From an uncultured Eubacterium sp. (GTDB lineage Bacteria; Bacillota; Clostridia; Lachnospirales; Lachnospiraceae), in contig URKY01000003.1 of the NCBI GenBank assembly GCA_900548465.1, forward strand, positions 58,263 through 122,262: DNA of 64,000 bases, read 5' to 3'. A program made the position numbers and the translations under genes. Below are positions 5,306-15,087 of this stretch, in pieces. Under the pieces are notes generated by a model. The model saw only the letters and a list, made by a program, of their open reading frames with translations, made no database searches and was not told the DNA's origin. Positions within the stretch are counted from its first letter, which is position 1. The number at the start of each line of letters is the position of its first letter.

Positions 5306-6661
5306 CTATATCTGTTCCCCTGCTTCCCTGATATTATTAACACCGATTAATTCAATACCATCTATTATCTTTATTGACTTTGCTGACACGGCAGGTATGA
5401 TGCATTTCCTAAACCCTAATTTTTTTGCTTCCAAAACTCTCTGTTCTGCCTGGGAAACAGCACGTACTTCACCGGCTAGTCCCACTTCACCAAAAACAAT
5501 GGTATCCGGACTTATAACACGATTCTTATAACTGCTTATTAATGCCATTATCAAAGCCAAATCTATAGCCGGTTCATTTATTTTCATTCCCCCGGCAACA
5601 TTTACATAAGCATCGTAATCTCCCATCTGAATCCCAACACGTTTCTCTATAACTGCCATAAGAAGATTTACTCTATTATAATCAGTTCCAACGGATGTTC
5701 TTCTAGGCATTCCAAATGCTGTATGATTAATTAACGCCTGAATTTCAACCAAAATTGGTCTCGTACCTTCCATAAGACATGCAACAACTGAACCTGATGC
5801 ATCTTTCGGTCTGCCTTCTAACATAAATTCCGATGGATTTAATACCTGATGAAGCCCATCTTCCCTCATTTCAAATACCCCGATTTCATTTGTTGAACCG
5901 AATCTGTTTTTTACACCACGAAGAATTCTGTAGGACGCGTGTCTGTCCCCTTCGAAATAAAGTACAGTATCAACCATATGTTCAAGAACTCTCGGTCCTG
6001 CCACAACTCCCTCTTTTGTCACGTGACCTACTATAAATATCGGAATTGTATTGCCCTTTGCTATCTGCATAAGAGTGTTGGTTGACTCTCTTACCTGACT
6101 TACACTTCCCGGTGCTGAACTAATATCTTCCCTAAATATTGTCTGAATCGAATCAATAATTACTATATCCGGTTTCTTATCTAAAATAACCGCTTCAATG
6201 GCATCCAGACTGGTTTCTGAAAGAAGACTTAAATTGTCACTAAATTCACCCATTCTGTTGGCACGAAGTTTTATCTGTTTTAAGGACTCTTCACCTGATA
6301 TATATAATATTTTCTTTCCATTGCCAGACATGTTTCTGCAAACCTGAAGCAACAGTGTGGATTTTCCTATTCCCGGATCTCCCCCTACCAAGATTAATCC
6401 CCCAGGCACTACTCCACCGCCAAGCACTCTGTCAAGTTCACTAAATCCTGTAGTAACTCTGTCCTCGTCTTTGGCGCTAACCTCATTAATACACACTGGT
6501 TCACTGTTAAGAAGGCTTCTTTTCAGCACCTTGTTTTTAGGTCCTGTAGGCTCCTCAACAAAAGTTCCAACCTCCCTGCAGCCGGGACACTGTCCAAGCC
6601 ATTTTGACGATTCATATCCACATTCTTTGCAGAAAAAAACTGTTTTCGCTGTTTTTGCCAT
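5306..6661 (-). CDS. radA: DNA repair protein RadA
   Basis: This encodes 451 residues, normal for RadA/Sms, a RecA-like ATPase that promotes branch migration during recombination. In order: an N-terminal C4 zinc finger (FFCKECGYESSKWLGQCPGC, residues 9-28), a RecA core with Walker A GGDPGIGKST, the diagnostic KNRFG motif (GVKNRFGSTNEIG), and a C-terminal Lon-protease-like domain (about 290-451). AAAGGG upstream of ATG 6661 serves as ribosome binding site. The gene is between a terminator shared with tRNA-Trp and the terminator of the gene at 6775, so it is probably monocistronic. Confidence 0.97.
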   Translation of the reverse strand: MAKTAKTVFFCKECGYESSKWLGQCPGCREVGTFVEEPTGPKNKVLKRSLLNSEPVCINEVSAKDEDRVTTGFSELDRVLGGGVVPGGLILVGGDPGIGKSTLLLQVCRNMSGNGKKILYISGEESLKQIKLRANRMGEFSDNLSLLSETSLDAIEAVILDKKPDIVIIDSIQTIFREDISSAPGSVSQVRESTNTLMQIAKGNTIPIFIVGHVTKEGVVAGPRVLEHMVDTVLYFEGDRHASYRILRGVKNRFGSTNEIGVFEMREDGLHQVLNPSEFMLEGRPKDASGSVVACLMEGTRPILVEIQALINHTAFGMPRRTSVGTDYNRVNLLMAVIEKRVGIQMGDYDAYVNVAGGMKINEPAIDLALIMALISSYKNRVISPDTIVFGEVGLAGEVRAVSQAEQRVLEAKKLGFRKCIIPAVSAKSIKIIDGIELIGVNNIREAGEQI

Positions 6662-6717
6662 ACTAATATTTATCCCTTTCCATAACTTAATTTACTTTCT
6701 TTTCTATAACCAAAAAA

Positions 6718-6756
6718 GCTGTAGCAACAGTAATTTCAATCTGCTATTGCCACAGC
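6718..6756 (-). terminator. Terminator of the 137-residue gene
   Basis: In the - direction GCTGTGGCAATAG pairs over 13 positions (two G-U) with CTGTTGCTACAGC and is followed directly by TTTTTT. Confidence 0.85.
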
Positions 6757-6774
6757 CTCATAAATTCAATTTTT

Positions 6775-7188
6775 TTATTTTGCAACAACCTTAACTAAGA
6801 TCATTGAACCTTTATTTAAGTCAGCATCAAATGTAAGTTTTCCACCTACATCTGTTTTTGATACTCCTAAATTTCTATCTCCAACTACTACTTCATACTC
6901 TTTGCTTGATTCAAGTTCTAAAGTAATCTGTGTCTGTCCCTTTCCTTCTACGAAAAAGCTTATTTCCTGTTCTGTCTCCTTAAAAACATTTACTGCTGTT
7001 CCCGGAATAGACTCGTAAACAAAAGAACCATTTCGTTCCAATTTTGTCATTGCATCCCAAGTCTTAACTTTATACATATCTCCGGCTACTTCGAAATCAG
7101 ACAATTTCTTTTTCTCAGCCAGTTCATAGTTTCCGAAACTTATTGTACCGTTACTTTCTTTCTTAATCAGTTCCTTAATTATTGCCAT
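6775..7188 (-). CDS. Conserved hypothetical protein, beta-rich
   Basis: This encodes 137 residues starting MAIIKELIKKESNGTISFGNYELAEKKK behind a GCAGGAGG site. It is probably all-beta: an N-terminal sheet, a middle KTWDAMTKLERNGSFVYES section, and a C-terminal KLTFDADLNKGSMILVKVV strand pair. I recall similar short Lachnospiraceae proteins carrying the automatic name 'endosialidase', for which I see no enzymatic motif. There is no signal peptide, so it is likely cytoplasmic. A small hairpin (7208-7224, GTCGT/ACGAC) lies in the leader. It is monocistronic, with its own terminator. Confidence 0.6.
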   Translation of the reverse strand: MAIIKELIKKESNGTISFGNYELAEKKKLSDFEVAGDMYKVKTWDAMTKLERNGSFVYESIPGTAVNVFKETEQEISFFVEGKGQTQITLELESSKEYEVVVGDRNLGVSKTDVGGKLTFDADLNKGSMILVKVVAK

Positions 7189-7305
7189 TTTTTCCTCCTG
7201 CTTTTTGTCGTCATAAAACGACCTTATCTTTTAAACACATTGTATCACAAAACTTATTTTTTTTGCTAATAAACTACAAAAAAATATAAATTTTTATCTA
7301 TGTTT

Positions 7306-9774
7306 CTATTCCGGCTTTACCGTAAATGTAATTTTGTCATTTTTGTATCCTACACTTACTTCATCTCCGCTCTTAACATTCTCCGAAAGGACTTCTTCTG
7401 CCAATGCATCCTCCACCTCTTTTTGAATCATTCTTCTAAGGGGTCTTGCGCCATACTTTTTATCATAACCTTTCTTTGCAATGTAAGTTTTTAACGCAGA
7501 TGTGAATTTCAGTTTTATATCCATCTGTTCTTTAACCTGTGTTCCCAGATTTCTAAGCATAATGGTTATAATATCCTTAATGTCATTCTGTGTTAATGTG
7601 TGGAATACAATAATCTCATCAATACGGTTAACAAATTCCGGCTTAAACATTAATTTAACTTCATCCATTACGTCGGATTTCATTTTTTCATAGTCCTGTT
7701 TCTGTGTATCACCCTGACTAAATCCTAAATGTTTGGGATCTACGATTCTGTTAGCTCCGGCGTTACTTGTCATAATTATAATTGTATTCTTAAAACTTAC
7801 TTTTCGCCCTTTTGAGTCTGTAATATGTCCATCATCCAATACCTGCAATAAAATGTTGAAAACATCAGGATGTGCCTTCTCTATCTCATCAAAAAGTACA
7901 ACTGAATAAGGGTTTTGTCTTACCTTATCGCTAAACTGTCCACCCTCTTCAAATCCTACATATCCCGGAGGTGAACCTATAAGTTTTGATACACTGTGTT
8001 TTTCCATATATTCAGACATATCAACTCTGATAATGGAATCCTGCGAACCAAACACTGCCTCTGCCAATGCCTTTGACAGTTCGGTTTTACCAACACCTGT
8101 AGGTCCAAGGAAAAGGAATGAACCTATAGGTCTGTTTGGATTTTTAAGTCCTACTCTTCCTCTTCTTACTGCCTTTGCCACGGCACTGACAGCTTCATCC
8201 TGACCAATAACCCTTTTGTGAAGAATTGTTTCCAGTTTAAGAAGTCTCTGCTGTTCGTTTTTCTCAAGTCTTGTTACAGGTATCTTTGTCCACATTGCCA
8301 CAATATCCTGAATATTATTTTCCGTAATTTCAGGACGATACGCCTCTTCAGTGCCATTATACCTGTCCATTGCCTTCTTTAGCTTCTTCTGTGCCTTATC
8401 CAGCTCTTTTTTCAGTTCTGATGCTGCTTTAAAATCAGCATGACGTACACACATTTCCAATTCAAGATTAAGTTCGGCCACATCCAGTTCTTTATCAATT
8501 AAAGATTTCGGCTTTGGCACTTCCCTTATTCTTATTTTTGAACAGGCTTCATCTACGAGATCAATTGCCTTATCAGGCAGGTTTCTGTCATTAATATATC
8601 TTGCTGACAACTTTACTGCAGCTTCAATAGCTGAATCTGATATTTTTACCTTATGGAAATTCTCATATGTTCTTCTTAAGCCCTTAAGAATTTCTATAGA
8701 ATCCTCAATAGTTGGTTCCTCTACCGTAACAGGCTGAAAACGTCTTTCAAGAGCCGCATCCTTCTCAAAATACTTTCTATATTCTGCAATTGTTGTTGCT
8801 CCTATAACCTGAAGTTTTCCCTTTGTAAGTGACGGTTTAAGAATGTTAGAAGCATCCATTGAGCCTTCCGCTCCACCTGCTCCTATAATTGTATGAATTT
8901 CGTCAATAAACAAAATTATGTTTCCTGCTTTATCTACTTCATCTAAAATCTTCTTAAGTCTCTCTTCAAATTCTCCCCTGTATTTTGAACCTGCAACTGT
9001 TCCTGATAAATCAAGGCTGATAACCCTTTTTCCAACCATTGTTTTAGGCACCATTCCTTCAACAATCCTCTGGGCAATAGCCTCAACAATTGCTGTTTTT
9101 CCTACTCCCGGTTCGCCTACAAGACATGGATTATTCTTCGTTCTTCTACTTAATATCTGAATAATTCTTTGAATCTCATTATCTCTTCCCACAACGGGAT
9201 CAAGTTTTCCGATTTTCGCCTCTTTTGTCAAATCCCTTCCATATCTTTCCAGTGTAGGGGTTAATCCTTCATCCCTTGCTCTGCTTCTTTTATCGGTTTT
9301 TATATATTTTTTTACTTCATTTACATCTCTGTCAGACAGTTTCAAAATATCAGCACACATTTTTTTCATACTGATATTAAAACTTACCAGAATACAATGT
9401 GCTTCACAGTCCGGCTCTGCAATTATGGCAAGCAGTATATGTTCTGTTCCCACTGTTTCCATTCCCTGTTCTCTTGCCTCCATGGCTGCTCTGTTAAGTA
9501 GTGCATGGGTTCTCTGGGAAGGCTCAACATTTCTGCTTTTCAGCCTTGTTCCACTTTTCGACTTTATTCCCATATCTTCCTCTATAGCACTTACTATATC
9601 AGCATATGAGAGATTATGATTATATAAAATATTGGCAGCAACACCATTGGTTATTTTTGCAATACCTGCCAATATATGCTCTGTTCCAATATAATTCATT
9701 CCCAAATCACAAGCCAGGTCTTTTGCACATTTTATTGCCTCAATTGATTGTTTTGTAAATTTATTATTCTCCAT
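7306..9774 (-). CDS. clpC: ATP-dependent Clp protease ATP-binding subunit ClpC
   Basis: This encodes 822 residues from ATG 9774, which has GGAGGAG upstream; the longer in-frame start (9795) would precede that site. Order: double Clp N repeat (about 1-145), AAA module 1 with Walker A GEPGVGKTAIVE and IDEIHTIIGAGG, a UVR-like coiled linker (LNLELEMCVRHADFKAASELKKELDK), AAA module 2 with GPTGVGKTELSK and DEIEKAHPDVFNILLQ, and a C-terminal D2-small domain. It unfolds substrates for ClpP. The usual ctsR-mcsA-mcsB partners are not adjacent, so it appears to be a stand-alone unit here. Confidence 0.97.
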   Translation of the reverse strand: MENNKFTKQSIEAIKCAKDLACDLGMNYIGTEHILAGIAKITNGVAANILYNHNLSYADIVSAIEEDMGIKSKSGTRLKSRNVEPSQRTHALLNRAAMEAREQGMETVGTEHILLAIIAEPDCEAHCILVSFNISMKKMCADILKLSDRDVNEVKKYIKTDKRSRARDEGLTPTLERYGRDLTKEAKIGKLDPVVGRDNEIQRIIQILSRRTKNNPCLVGEPGVGKTAIVEAIAQRIVEGMVPKTMVGKRVISLDLSGTVAGSKYRGEFEERLKKILDEVDKAGNIILFIDEIHTIIGAGGAEGSMDASNILKPSLTKGKLQVIGATTIAEYRKYFEKDAALERRFQPVTVEEPTIEDSIEILKGLRRTYENFHKVKISDSAIEAAVKLSARYINDRNLPDKAIDLVDEACSKIRIREVPKPKSLIDKELDVAELNLELEMCVRHADFKAASELKKELDKAQKKLKKAMDRYNGTEEAYRPEITENNIQDIVAMWTKIPVTRLEKNEQQRLLKLETILHKRVIGQDEAVSAVAKAVRRGRVGLKNPNRPIGSFLFLGPTGVGKTELSKALAEAVFGSQDSIIRVDMSEYMEKHSVSKLIGSPPGYVGFEEGGQFSDKVRQNPYSVVLFDEIEKAHPDVFNILLQVLDDGHITDSKGRKVSFKNTIIIMTSNAGANRIVDPKHLGFSQGDTQKQDYEKMKSDVMDEVKLMFKPEFVNRIDEIIVFHTLTQNDIKDIITIMLRNLGTQVKEQMDIKLKFTSALKTYIAKKGYDKKYGARPLRRMIQKEVEDALAEEVLSENVKSGDEVSVGYKNDKITFTVKPE

Positions 9775-9855
9775 AGCAACTCCTCCAAGTGTCATCTAGA
9801 ACCATTATATTTTCCAAATATGTCTATTGTTTTAAATATTTTTAAAATATGAAAA

Positions 9856-9881
9856 GCTGCCTAAATATTTTATTAGGCAGC
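9856..9881 (-). terminator. Terminator after the cadherin-like membrane protein
   Basis: GCTGCCTAA pairs with TTAGGCAGC around an eight-base loop, followed in the - direction by TTTTC. It lies 15 bases after the stop codon at 9897. Confidence 0.8.
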
Positions 9882-9896
9882 CTTTATCTTAGTATA

Positions 9897-11447
9897 TTAA
9901 TCTAAATCAATAAATTCAAAATCATCATCTTCTTCATCGTCGTCCTGATCATCCGGAAGCAATGATTTCATTGTGGATTTTATATCTTCGTCAGTTTCTG
10001 TTTCCTGTGGTGTTTCCTCTGCCTTAGGTTCTTCTTCAACCTCTGGAGTCTTTTTTTCCGGTGCTTCTTTCTTTGGCTTTTTTTCCACTTTAGGTTCTTC
10101 CTGAATTTCTAAGTCTTCAACCACATCTTCAGTTGCAACCACATCATCCCCGGCAAATTCACTTTCAACTTCTTTCGCAAGTTCAGCTTCCACTTCTTTT
10201 TCTATATCAAAAGCTTCTTCCTCCGGTTCTTCCTCATCCTTTTCGCTGTCTATTTCTATTCCGGAATCAATGTCATCCTCATCAACTATTTCTTCCTCTT
10301 CATTCTTTGACTTATCATCTTTATATTTATTTTTTCTCTGTGCTTTTTTTGCCTTCTTTTCTTTCCTGTTCAATCCAAGATTAATACATACAAAGATTAA
10401 AATTATAATTACAATTACTAACCCACAAAGAACTTTTATTAACAGGTTATATTTATCAACCAGTTTATTATAGTCTTTTTGTAAATTATTATACGCCTTT
10501 GCAGCTGCTTCTGACTGATTATTTGCATCGTTTGACACTAAATATCTCTGGAAACATTTTTCATTATCGTCATAGCAATAAAGATTAGTGTCACCATTCC
10601 AGTTCATTGCGTATACAAGGTACATTCCTTCTTCTTCGTTAAGAGCCCATGCCTTAACCTTCTGATCTATTATAGTCACATTTTTTTTGTCATAATTTTC
10701 AAGAATTCCATCTGTCTTTTCCGGATTTACTAATGTATACATTCTGCTTTTTACTTTTATGTTCTGCATTGCATAAAATTCATTCTTGTCAGCGTTGTAT
10801 ATATAGAAACCTTCTTCTTTATCATTGTACAAATAGAAAGCTGTAAGGTCCTTTACCTCTCCCTTAATGCATGTATATTTCTTTCCATTATATTTTTGTG
10901 TTGATTTTGTAAATCCAGCCGGAATACTTGATTTAGCAAATGAAGATGTGATTTTCATTGTCTTCTTGCCTATCTTTACCTGAGTATCTTTTGTGCTTTT
11001 CTTTGTTTTGCTGTCTTTTGAAGCTTTTTTATCGCTTTTAGCAGGTTCTTTGTACGACGCATCTTCTGCCGGTGTAAGCTTAGTAGTATTAAGTGTATAC
11101 TTCTGAGTCTTTCCTGCAGCTGATGTTACTGCCACAACTGTAAGATTTTTACCTGTGTCCATTTTCGTGTTAACGCCCTGCTTTTCCACAAGCCATTTAG
11201 AACTTGCATCTGCAGTTTTTGCAGTAATTTCTATAGATGCTATATTTGACTTTACTGTAAGATCATAAGTGTATGTTGTCGGGTTAAAACTAAGTGGTAT
11301 CTCAGTTTTTTTGCCTGCAGCATCTACTCCGTATACTTTAAGTGAAGATAAATCTGTAGTTGTATCTGCACTTACACTAAATGCCATTGCCACAGTCATA
11401 GTTAACAATGTAATTGATGTAAGTAAAATTTTCTTAAAATTTTTCAT
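9897..11447 (-). CDS. Membrane-anchored protein with cadherin-like beta-sandwich domain
   Basis: This encodes 516 residues. ATG 11447 is favoured over the adjacent ATG 11450 because AAAGG is 7 bases upstream. A signal peptide (KKILLTSITLLTMTVAMAFSVSA) precedes a cadherin-like beta-sandwich domain of the PF12733 type (LSSLKVYGVDAAG to TQKYTLNTTKL), a lysine-rich linker and a second extracytoplasmic beta region. A coiled segment (AAAKAYNNLQKDYNKLVDKYN), one membrane helix (LIKVLCGLVIVIIILIFVCI) and a charged cytoplasmic tail follow; the last 120 residues are mostly Glu, Asp and Lys. The function is unknown. It follows purD with no obvious terminator between. Confidence 0.7.
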   Translation of the reverse strand: MKNFKKILLTSITLLTMTVAMAFSVSADTTTDLSSLKVYGVDAAGKKTEIPLSFNPTTYTYDLTVKSNIASIEITAKTADASSKWLVEKQGVNTKMDTGKNLTVVAVTSAAGKTQKYTLNTTKLTPAEDASYKEPAKSDKKASKDSKTKKSTKDTQVKIGKKTMKITSSFAKSSIPAGFTKSTQKYNGKKYTCIKGEVKDLTAFYLYNDKEEGFYIYNADKNEFYAMQNIKVKSRMYTLVNPEKTDGILENYDKKNVTIIDQKVKAWALNEEEGMYLVYAMNWNGDTNLYCYDDNEKCFQRYLVSNDANNQSEAAAKAYNNLQKDYNKLVDKYNLLIKVLCGLVIVIIILIFVCINLGLNRKEKKAKKAQRKNKYKDDKSKNEEEEIVDEDDIDSGIEIDSEKDEEEPEEEAFDIEKEVEAELAKEVESEFAGDDVVATEDVVEDLEIQEEPKVEKKPKKEAPEKKTPEVEEEPKAEETPQETETDEDIKSTMKSLLPDDQDDDEEDDDFEFIDLD

Positions 11448-11526
11448 CATTCTTCCTTTCCTGCACATTTGTACTTTTTTATTTTTATCTATGCATTAAG
11501 CACTCTGTTTATGTAAATTCAGCAAT

Positions 11527-12798
11527 CTATGCTTCATCAATTGCTTTTCCTATGTCATTACGCATATATTTATTTTCAAATTCAATAAGTTTGGCAGCCT
11601 CATATGCATTAGCTCTTGCTTCTTTTAAATCTTTACCCTTAGCTGTAACGCCTAAGACTCTTCCGCCGTTTGTTACTATCTTTCCATCCTTATTAGCAGT
11701 TCCTGCATGGAATACGTAGTAACCCTCTTTACCTTCAAACTTATCAAGTCCTTTAATTTCAAATCCTTTTTCGTAAGATACAGGATATCCGTCACTGGCA
11801 AGTACAACACAAACTGCTGCGTTGTCTTCAAACTGTAAATCTATCTGATCAAGAGTTCCGTCTATACATGCCTCAAAAACATCAATTATGTCGTTTTTCA
11901 TTCTAGGCAAAACTACCTGAGCTTCCGGATCACCAAATCTTGCATTGTATTCCAATACTTTTGGTCCATCGGCAGTAAGCATAAGTCCAAAGAAAATAAT
12001 TCCTTTAAATTCTCTTCCTTCAGCTGCCATTGCATCAACAGTTGCCTGATATACATATTTCTTACAGAACTCATCTACCTCCTCAGTATAGAATGGACTT
12101 GGTGAAAATGTTCCCATTCCTCCGGTATTAAGTCCCTGGTCACCATCTTTTGCTCTCTTATGATCCTGAGCAGATGTCATAATCTTAATTGTTTTTCCAT
12201 CTACAAATGAAAGTACTGACACTTCACGGCCTGTCATAAATTCTTCTATAACAATAGTATTTCCGGCATTTCCAAACTTCTTATCAAGCATAAGTTCCTT
12301 AACACCGTCCATTGCCTCTTCTTTTGTATTACAGATAAGTACACCTTTTCCAAGTGCAAGACCATCTGCCTTAAGTACTATTGGATATTTGGAAGTTTCA
12401 AGATATTCCATAGCTTCCTGCGGAGAATCAAAATTTTCATATCCCGCTGTAGGAATATTGTATTTTTTCATAAGATCCTTTGAAAATGCCTTTGAACCTT
12501 CAAGTATGGCTGCATTTTTTCTTGGTCCGAAAACTCTCAATCCTGCTTCTTCGAACTTATCAACTACACCGCCAACCAATGGATCGTCCATTCCTATTAC
12601 AGTCAGATCAATTGTTTTTTCTTTTGCAAATTCTACAAGCTTATCAAATTCCATGGCACCAATGTCAACACATTCAGCAATCTGTGCAATTCCGGCATTT
12701 CCCGGTGCACAATATATTTTGTCAACCTTTGGACTTTTTGCCACAACTGTAGCAATTGCATGTTCTCTTCCACCGCTTCCAACTATAAGTACTTTCAT
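11527..12798 (-). CDS. purD: Phosphoribosylamine-glycine ligase
   Basis: PurD (423 residues) joins phosphoribosylamine and glycine to GAR in purine synthesis. The sequence begins MKVLIVGSGGREHAI, the family hallmark, and contains the ATP-grasp section GKGVLICNTKEEA, NTGGMGTFSPSP and EYNARFGDPEAQVVLPR. Length is normal. It is the last gene of a purE-purM-purN-purD run on the - strand, with a 42-base gap after purN. The enzyme is cytoplasmic. Confidence 0.98.
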   Translation of the reverse strand: MKVLIVGSGGREHAIATVVAKSPKVDKIYCAPGNAGIAQIAECVDIGAMEFDKLVEFAKEKTIDLTVIGMDDPLVGGVVDKFEEAGLRVFGPRKNAAILEGSKAFSKDLMKKYNIPTAGYENFDSPQEAMEYLETSKYPIVLKADGLALGKGVLICNTKEEAMDGVKELMLDKKFGNAGNTIVIEEFMTGREVSVLSFVDGKTIKIMTSAQDHKRAKDGDQGLNTGGMGTFSPSPFYTEEVDEFCKKYVYQATVDAMAAEGREFKGIIFFGLMLTADGPKVLEYNARFGDPEAQVVLPRMKNDIIDVFEACIDGTLDQIDLQFEDNAAVCVVLASDGYPVSYEKGFEIKGLDKFEGKEGYYVFHAGTANKDGKIVTNGGRVLGVTAKGKDLKEARANAYEAAKLIEFENKYMRNDIGKAIDEA

Positions 12799-12840
12799 TT
12801 TCTACCTCTCTCTCGCTTTCAATATGTATTAATGTCTATT

Positions 12841-13434
12841 TTATAACAGATTATTTGCAATGGCATTTATTGCAGCCGGCAGTATTTTCCACTCTGCTTC
12901 TTCCATTACTCTCTTTTGCAATGTTTCAGGAGTATCTCCCGGTTTCACTTCGACTGCCTTCTGATATATTATTGGACCTGTATCAGTTCCTTCATCCACA
13001 AAATGCACCGTGGCTCCTGTAACCTTTACGCCTCTTTCTAAGGCCTTTTCATGTACATGTAAGCCGTAAAATCCATTTCCACAAAATGAAGGAATTAATG
13101 ATGGATGTATATTTATAATTTTATTTTTGTATTTTGAAGTCAATTCCGGTGGAAGTACCACCAAAAATCCTGCCAATACAATCAGATCAAGATTATAAGA
13201 ATCAATCTTATCTGTTAATGCTTTATTAAACTCTTCTCTTGTATCATAATCTTTAATGCATACACATTCTGCCGGTATACCATTTTCTTTTGCTCTGGTA
13301 AGGGCATAGGCATCTTTTTTGTTGCTAATAACAACTTCAAGAGATGTGTTTGTAATATCACCTTTTTTTACTGCATCTATAATTGCCTGAAGGTTTGTTC
13401 CACCTCCTGACACCAATACTCCGACTCTAATCAT
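12841..13434 (-). CDS. purN: Phosphoribosylglycinamide formyltransferase
   Basis: PurN (197 residues) transfers a formyl group from 10-formyl-THF to GAR. The sequence shows VLVSGGGTNLQAIIDA at the N-terminus, INIHPSLIPSFCG with the catalytic His, and VTGATVHFVDEGTDTGPII with the active-site Asp. The gap to purM is 24 bases, consistent with one operon. The start follows the usual MIRVGVLVSGGG pattern. Confidence 0.97.
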   Translation of the reverse strand: MIRVGVLVSGGGTNLQAIIDAVKKGDITNTSLEVVISNKKDAYALTRAKENGIPAECVCIKDYDTREEFNKALTDKIDSYNLDLIVLAGFLVVLPPELTSKYKNKIINIHPSLIPSFCGNGFYGLHVHEKALERGVKVTGATVHFVDEGTDTGPIIYQKAVEVKPGDTPETLQKRVMEEAEWKILPAAINAIANNLL

Positions 13435-13458
13435 ATCTACCTCATTAATCAGTATGTA

Positions 13459-14484
13459 TTATATTAATTCTACTGTCTTATTTCCTTCCTGAACTTCACC
13501 AACAAGGAAGCATTTTTCTCCTGCACTTTCAATTGCTTTCATTGTAGCATCAACGTCTGCTTCGTCTACTGCAAGCAACATACCAATACCCATGTTGTAT
13601 GTGTTGTACATCATTTCTTCTGCTATATCACCTTTTTCTGCAAGAAGTTTGAAAATTGCCGGTACTTCATATGAATCTTTTTTAACTACAGCCTTTACTC
13701 CTTCAGGTAACATTCTTGGAATGTTTTCATAGAATCCACCACCTGTAATATGGCTGCAGCCATGAATTGTTACACCATTTTCTTTAATAGTCTTTAATGC
13801 CTTTACATATATAATAGTTGGTGCAAGCAATGCTTCTCCAAGAGTTGTTCCAAGTTCATCATAATATGTATTAAGTGACTCTTCTGTCATGTCAAATACT
13901 TTTCTTACTAATGAGAAACCGTTGCTGTGAACACCTGATGATGCAATACCGATAAGTTTATCTCCCGGCTTAATGTTTTCTCCTGTAATTAAATCTTTCT
14001 TGTCAACAACACCAACTGCAAAACCTGCCAAATCGTAATCATCTTCTGGCATAAGTCCAGGGTGTTCTGCTGTTTCTCCACCTATTAATGCACAACCTGA
14101 CTGCTTGCAGCCTTCTGCCACACCTTTAACAATCTGTGCAATCTTTTCTGGGAAATTCTTTCCGCATGCAATGTAATCTAAGAAGAATAATGGCTCTCCA
14201 CCACCGCAAACAATGTCGTTTACACACATTGCAACGCAATCAATTCCGATTGTGTCATGTTTGTCTAATACAAAAGCAAGTTTAATTTTTGTTCCAACGC
14301 CATCTGTTCCTGAAACTAAAATCGGCTCTTCCATGTTCTTAAATGCACTCATGTCAAATGCACCTGCGAATCCACCAATTCCGCCTAAAACTTCAGGTCT
14401 TACAGTTTCTTTAATAGAACCCTTAATAAGTTCTACTGACTTGTAACCTGCTTCTATATCTACTCCCGCCTTCTTATAATCCAT
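13459..14484 (-). CDS. purM: Phosphoribosylformylglycinamidine cyclo-ligase (AIR synthase)
   Basis: PurM (341 residues) closes the imidazole ring to give AIR. It begins [21 protein letters not shown] and carries [32 protein letters not shown] and [11 protein letters not shown], all family signatures of this dimeric ATP-binding fold. The start is supported by AGGAGG upstream. It sits 13 bases after the purE stop and is the second gene of the operon. Confidence 0.98.
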   Translation of the reverse strand: MDYKKAGVDIEAGYKSVELIKGSIKETVRPEVLGGIGGFAGAFDMSAFKNMEEPILVSGTDGVGTKIKLAFVLDKHDTIGIDCVAMCVNDIVCGGGEPLFFLDYIACGKNFPEKIAQIVKGVAEGCKQSGCALIGGETAEHPGLMPEDDYDLAGFAVGVVDKKDLITGENIKPGDKLIGIASSGVHSNGFSLVRKVFDMTEESLNTYYDELGTTLGEALLAPTIIYVKALKTIKENGVTIHGCSHITGGGFYENIPRMLPEGVKAVVKKDSYEVPAIFKLLAEKGDIAEEMMYNTYNMGIGMLLAVDEADVDATMKAIESAGEKCFLVGEVQEGNKTVELI

Positions 14485-14497
14485 CTTATGTTTCCTC

Positions 14498-14998
14498 CTA
14501 ATAATTCTTATATCCTACTTCTTTAAGTTTTGCATCCTTTGCTACAACTTCTTCTTTCATTGTATCGGCATATTCTTTTATTTTCTGTAAAAGAGCATCA
14601 TCTGAAGTTGCAAGTATCTGAGCCGCTAAAATTCCTGCATTCATTCCACCGTTAATAGCTACTGTTGCAACAGGTACACCTGACGGCATCTGAACTATTG
14701 AATACAGTGAATCAACTCCGCCTAAATCTGATGTTTTCATTGGAATACCAATAACCGGCATTTTAAATAATGCTGCACACATTCCAGGCAAATGAGCTGC
14801 CTTTCCTGCTCCTGCAATTATAACCTTTATTCCTCTCTCTTCGGCACCTTTTGCCCATTCAAAGAAAATATCCGGTTCTCTGTGAGCTGAAATGATAGTC
14901 ATTTCATAATCAATTCCAAACTTTTCCAAAATTTCTGCTGCTTTGCTCATTATAGGCATATCTGAATCGCTGCCCATTACAATACCAACTTTTGCCAT
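14498..14998 (-). CDS. purE: N5-carboxyaminoimidazole ribonucleotide mutase
   Basis: PurE (166 residues) converts N5-CAIR to CAIR. The N-terminus [17 protein letters not shown] and the middle SAHREPD and [13 protein letters not shown] are diagnostic of class I PurE. No purK is in the window; the partner must lie elsewhere or CO2-dependent steps differ. AAAGGAG precedes the ATG. It is the first gene of purE-M-N-D, with a promoter at 15047-15075. Confidence 0.97.
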   Translation of the reverse strand: MAKVGIVMGSDSDMPIMSKAAEILEKFGIDYEMTIISAHREPDIFFEWAKGAEERGIKVIIAGAGKAAHLPGMCAALFKMPVIGIPMKTSDLGGVDSLYSIVQMPSGVPVATVAINGGMNAGILAAQILATSDDALLQKIKEYADTMKEEVVAKDAKLKEVGYKNY

Positions 14999-15046
14999 TT
15001 TGCTCTCCTTTTTTCCTACATTTTGTATTTTTTCAAATCACTCTTC

Positions 15047-15075
15047 ATCTTACCATAAAATAAGCTATTAGTGAA
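15047..15075 (-). promoter_or_regulatory. Promoter of the purE-M-N-D operon
   Basis: In the - direction TTCACT (15070-15075), 17 bases, TAAGAT (15047-15052). The -35 hexamer and spacing match the purL promoter at 31322-31350. No riboswitch fold is visible in the short leader. Confidence 0.55.
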
Positions 15076-15087
15076 GAAAACTTTTTA

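Noticed and set aside
8918..9160. Opposite-strand frames inside clpC, radA, purL and the CBM genes
   Set aside because: They are shadows of the coding strand with no ribosome binding sites and biased low-complexity translations.
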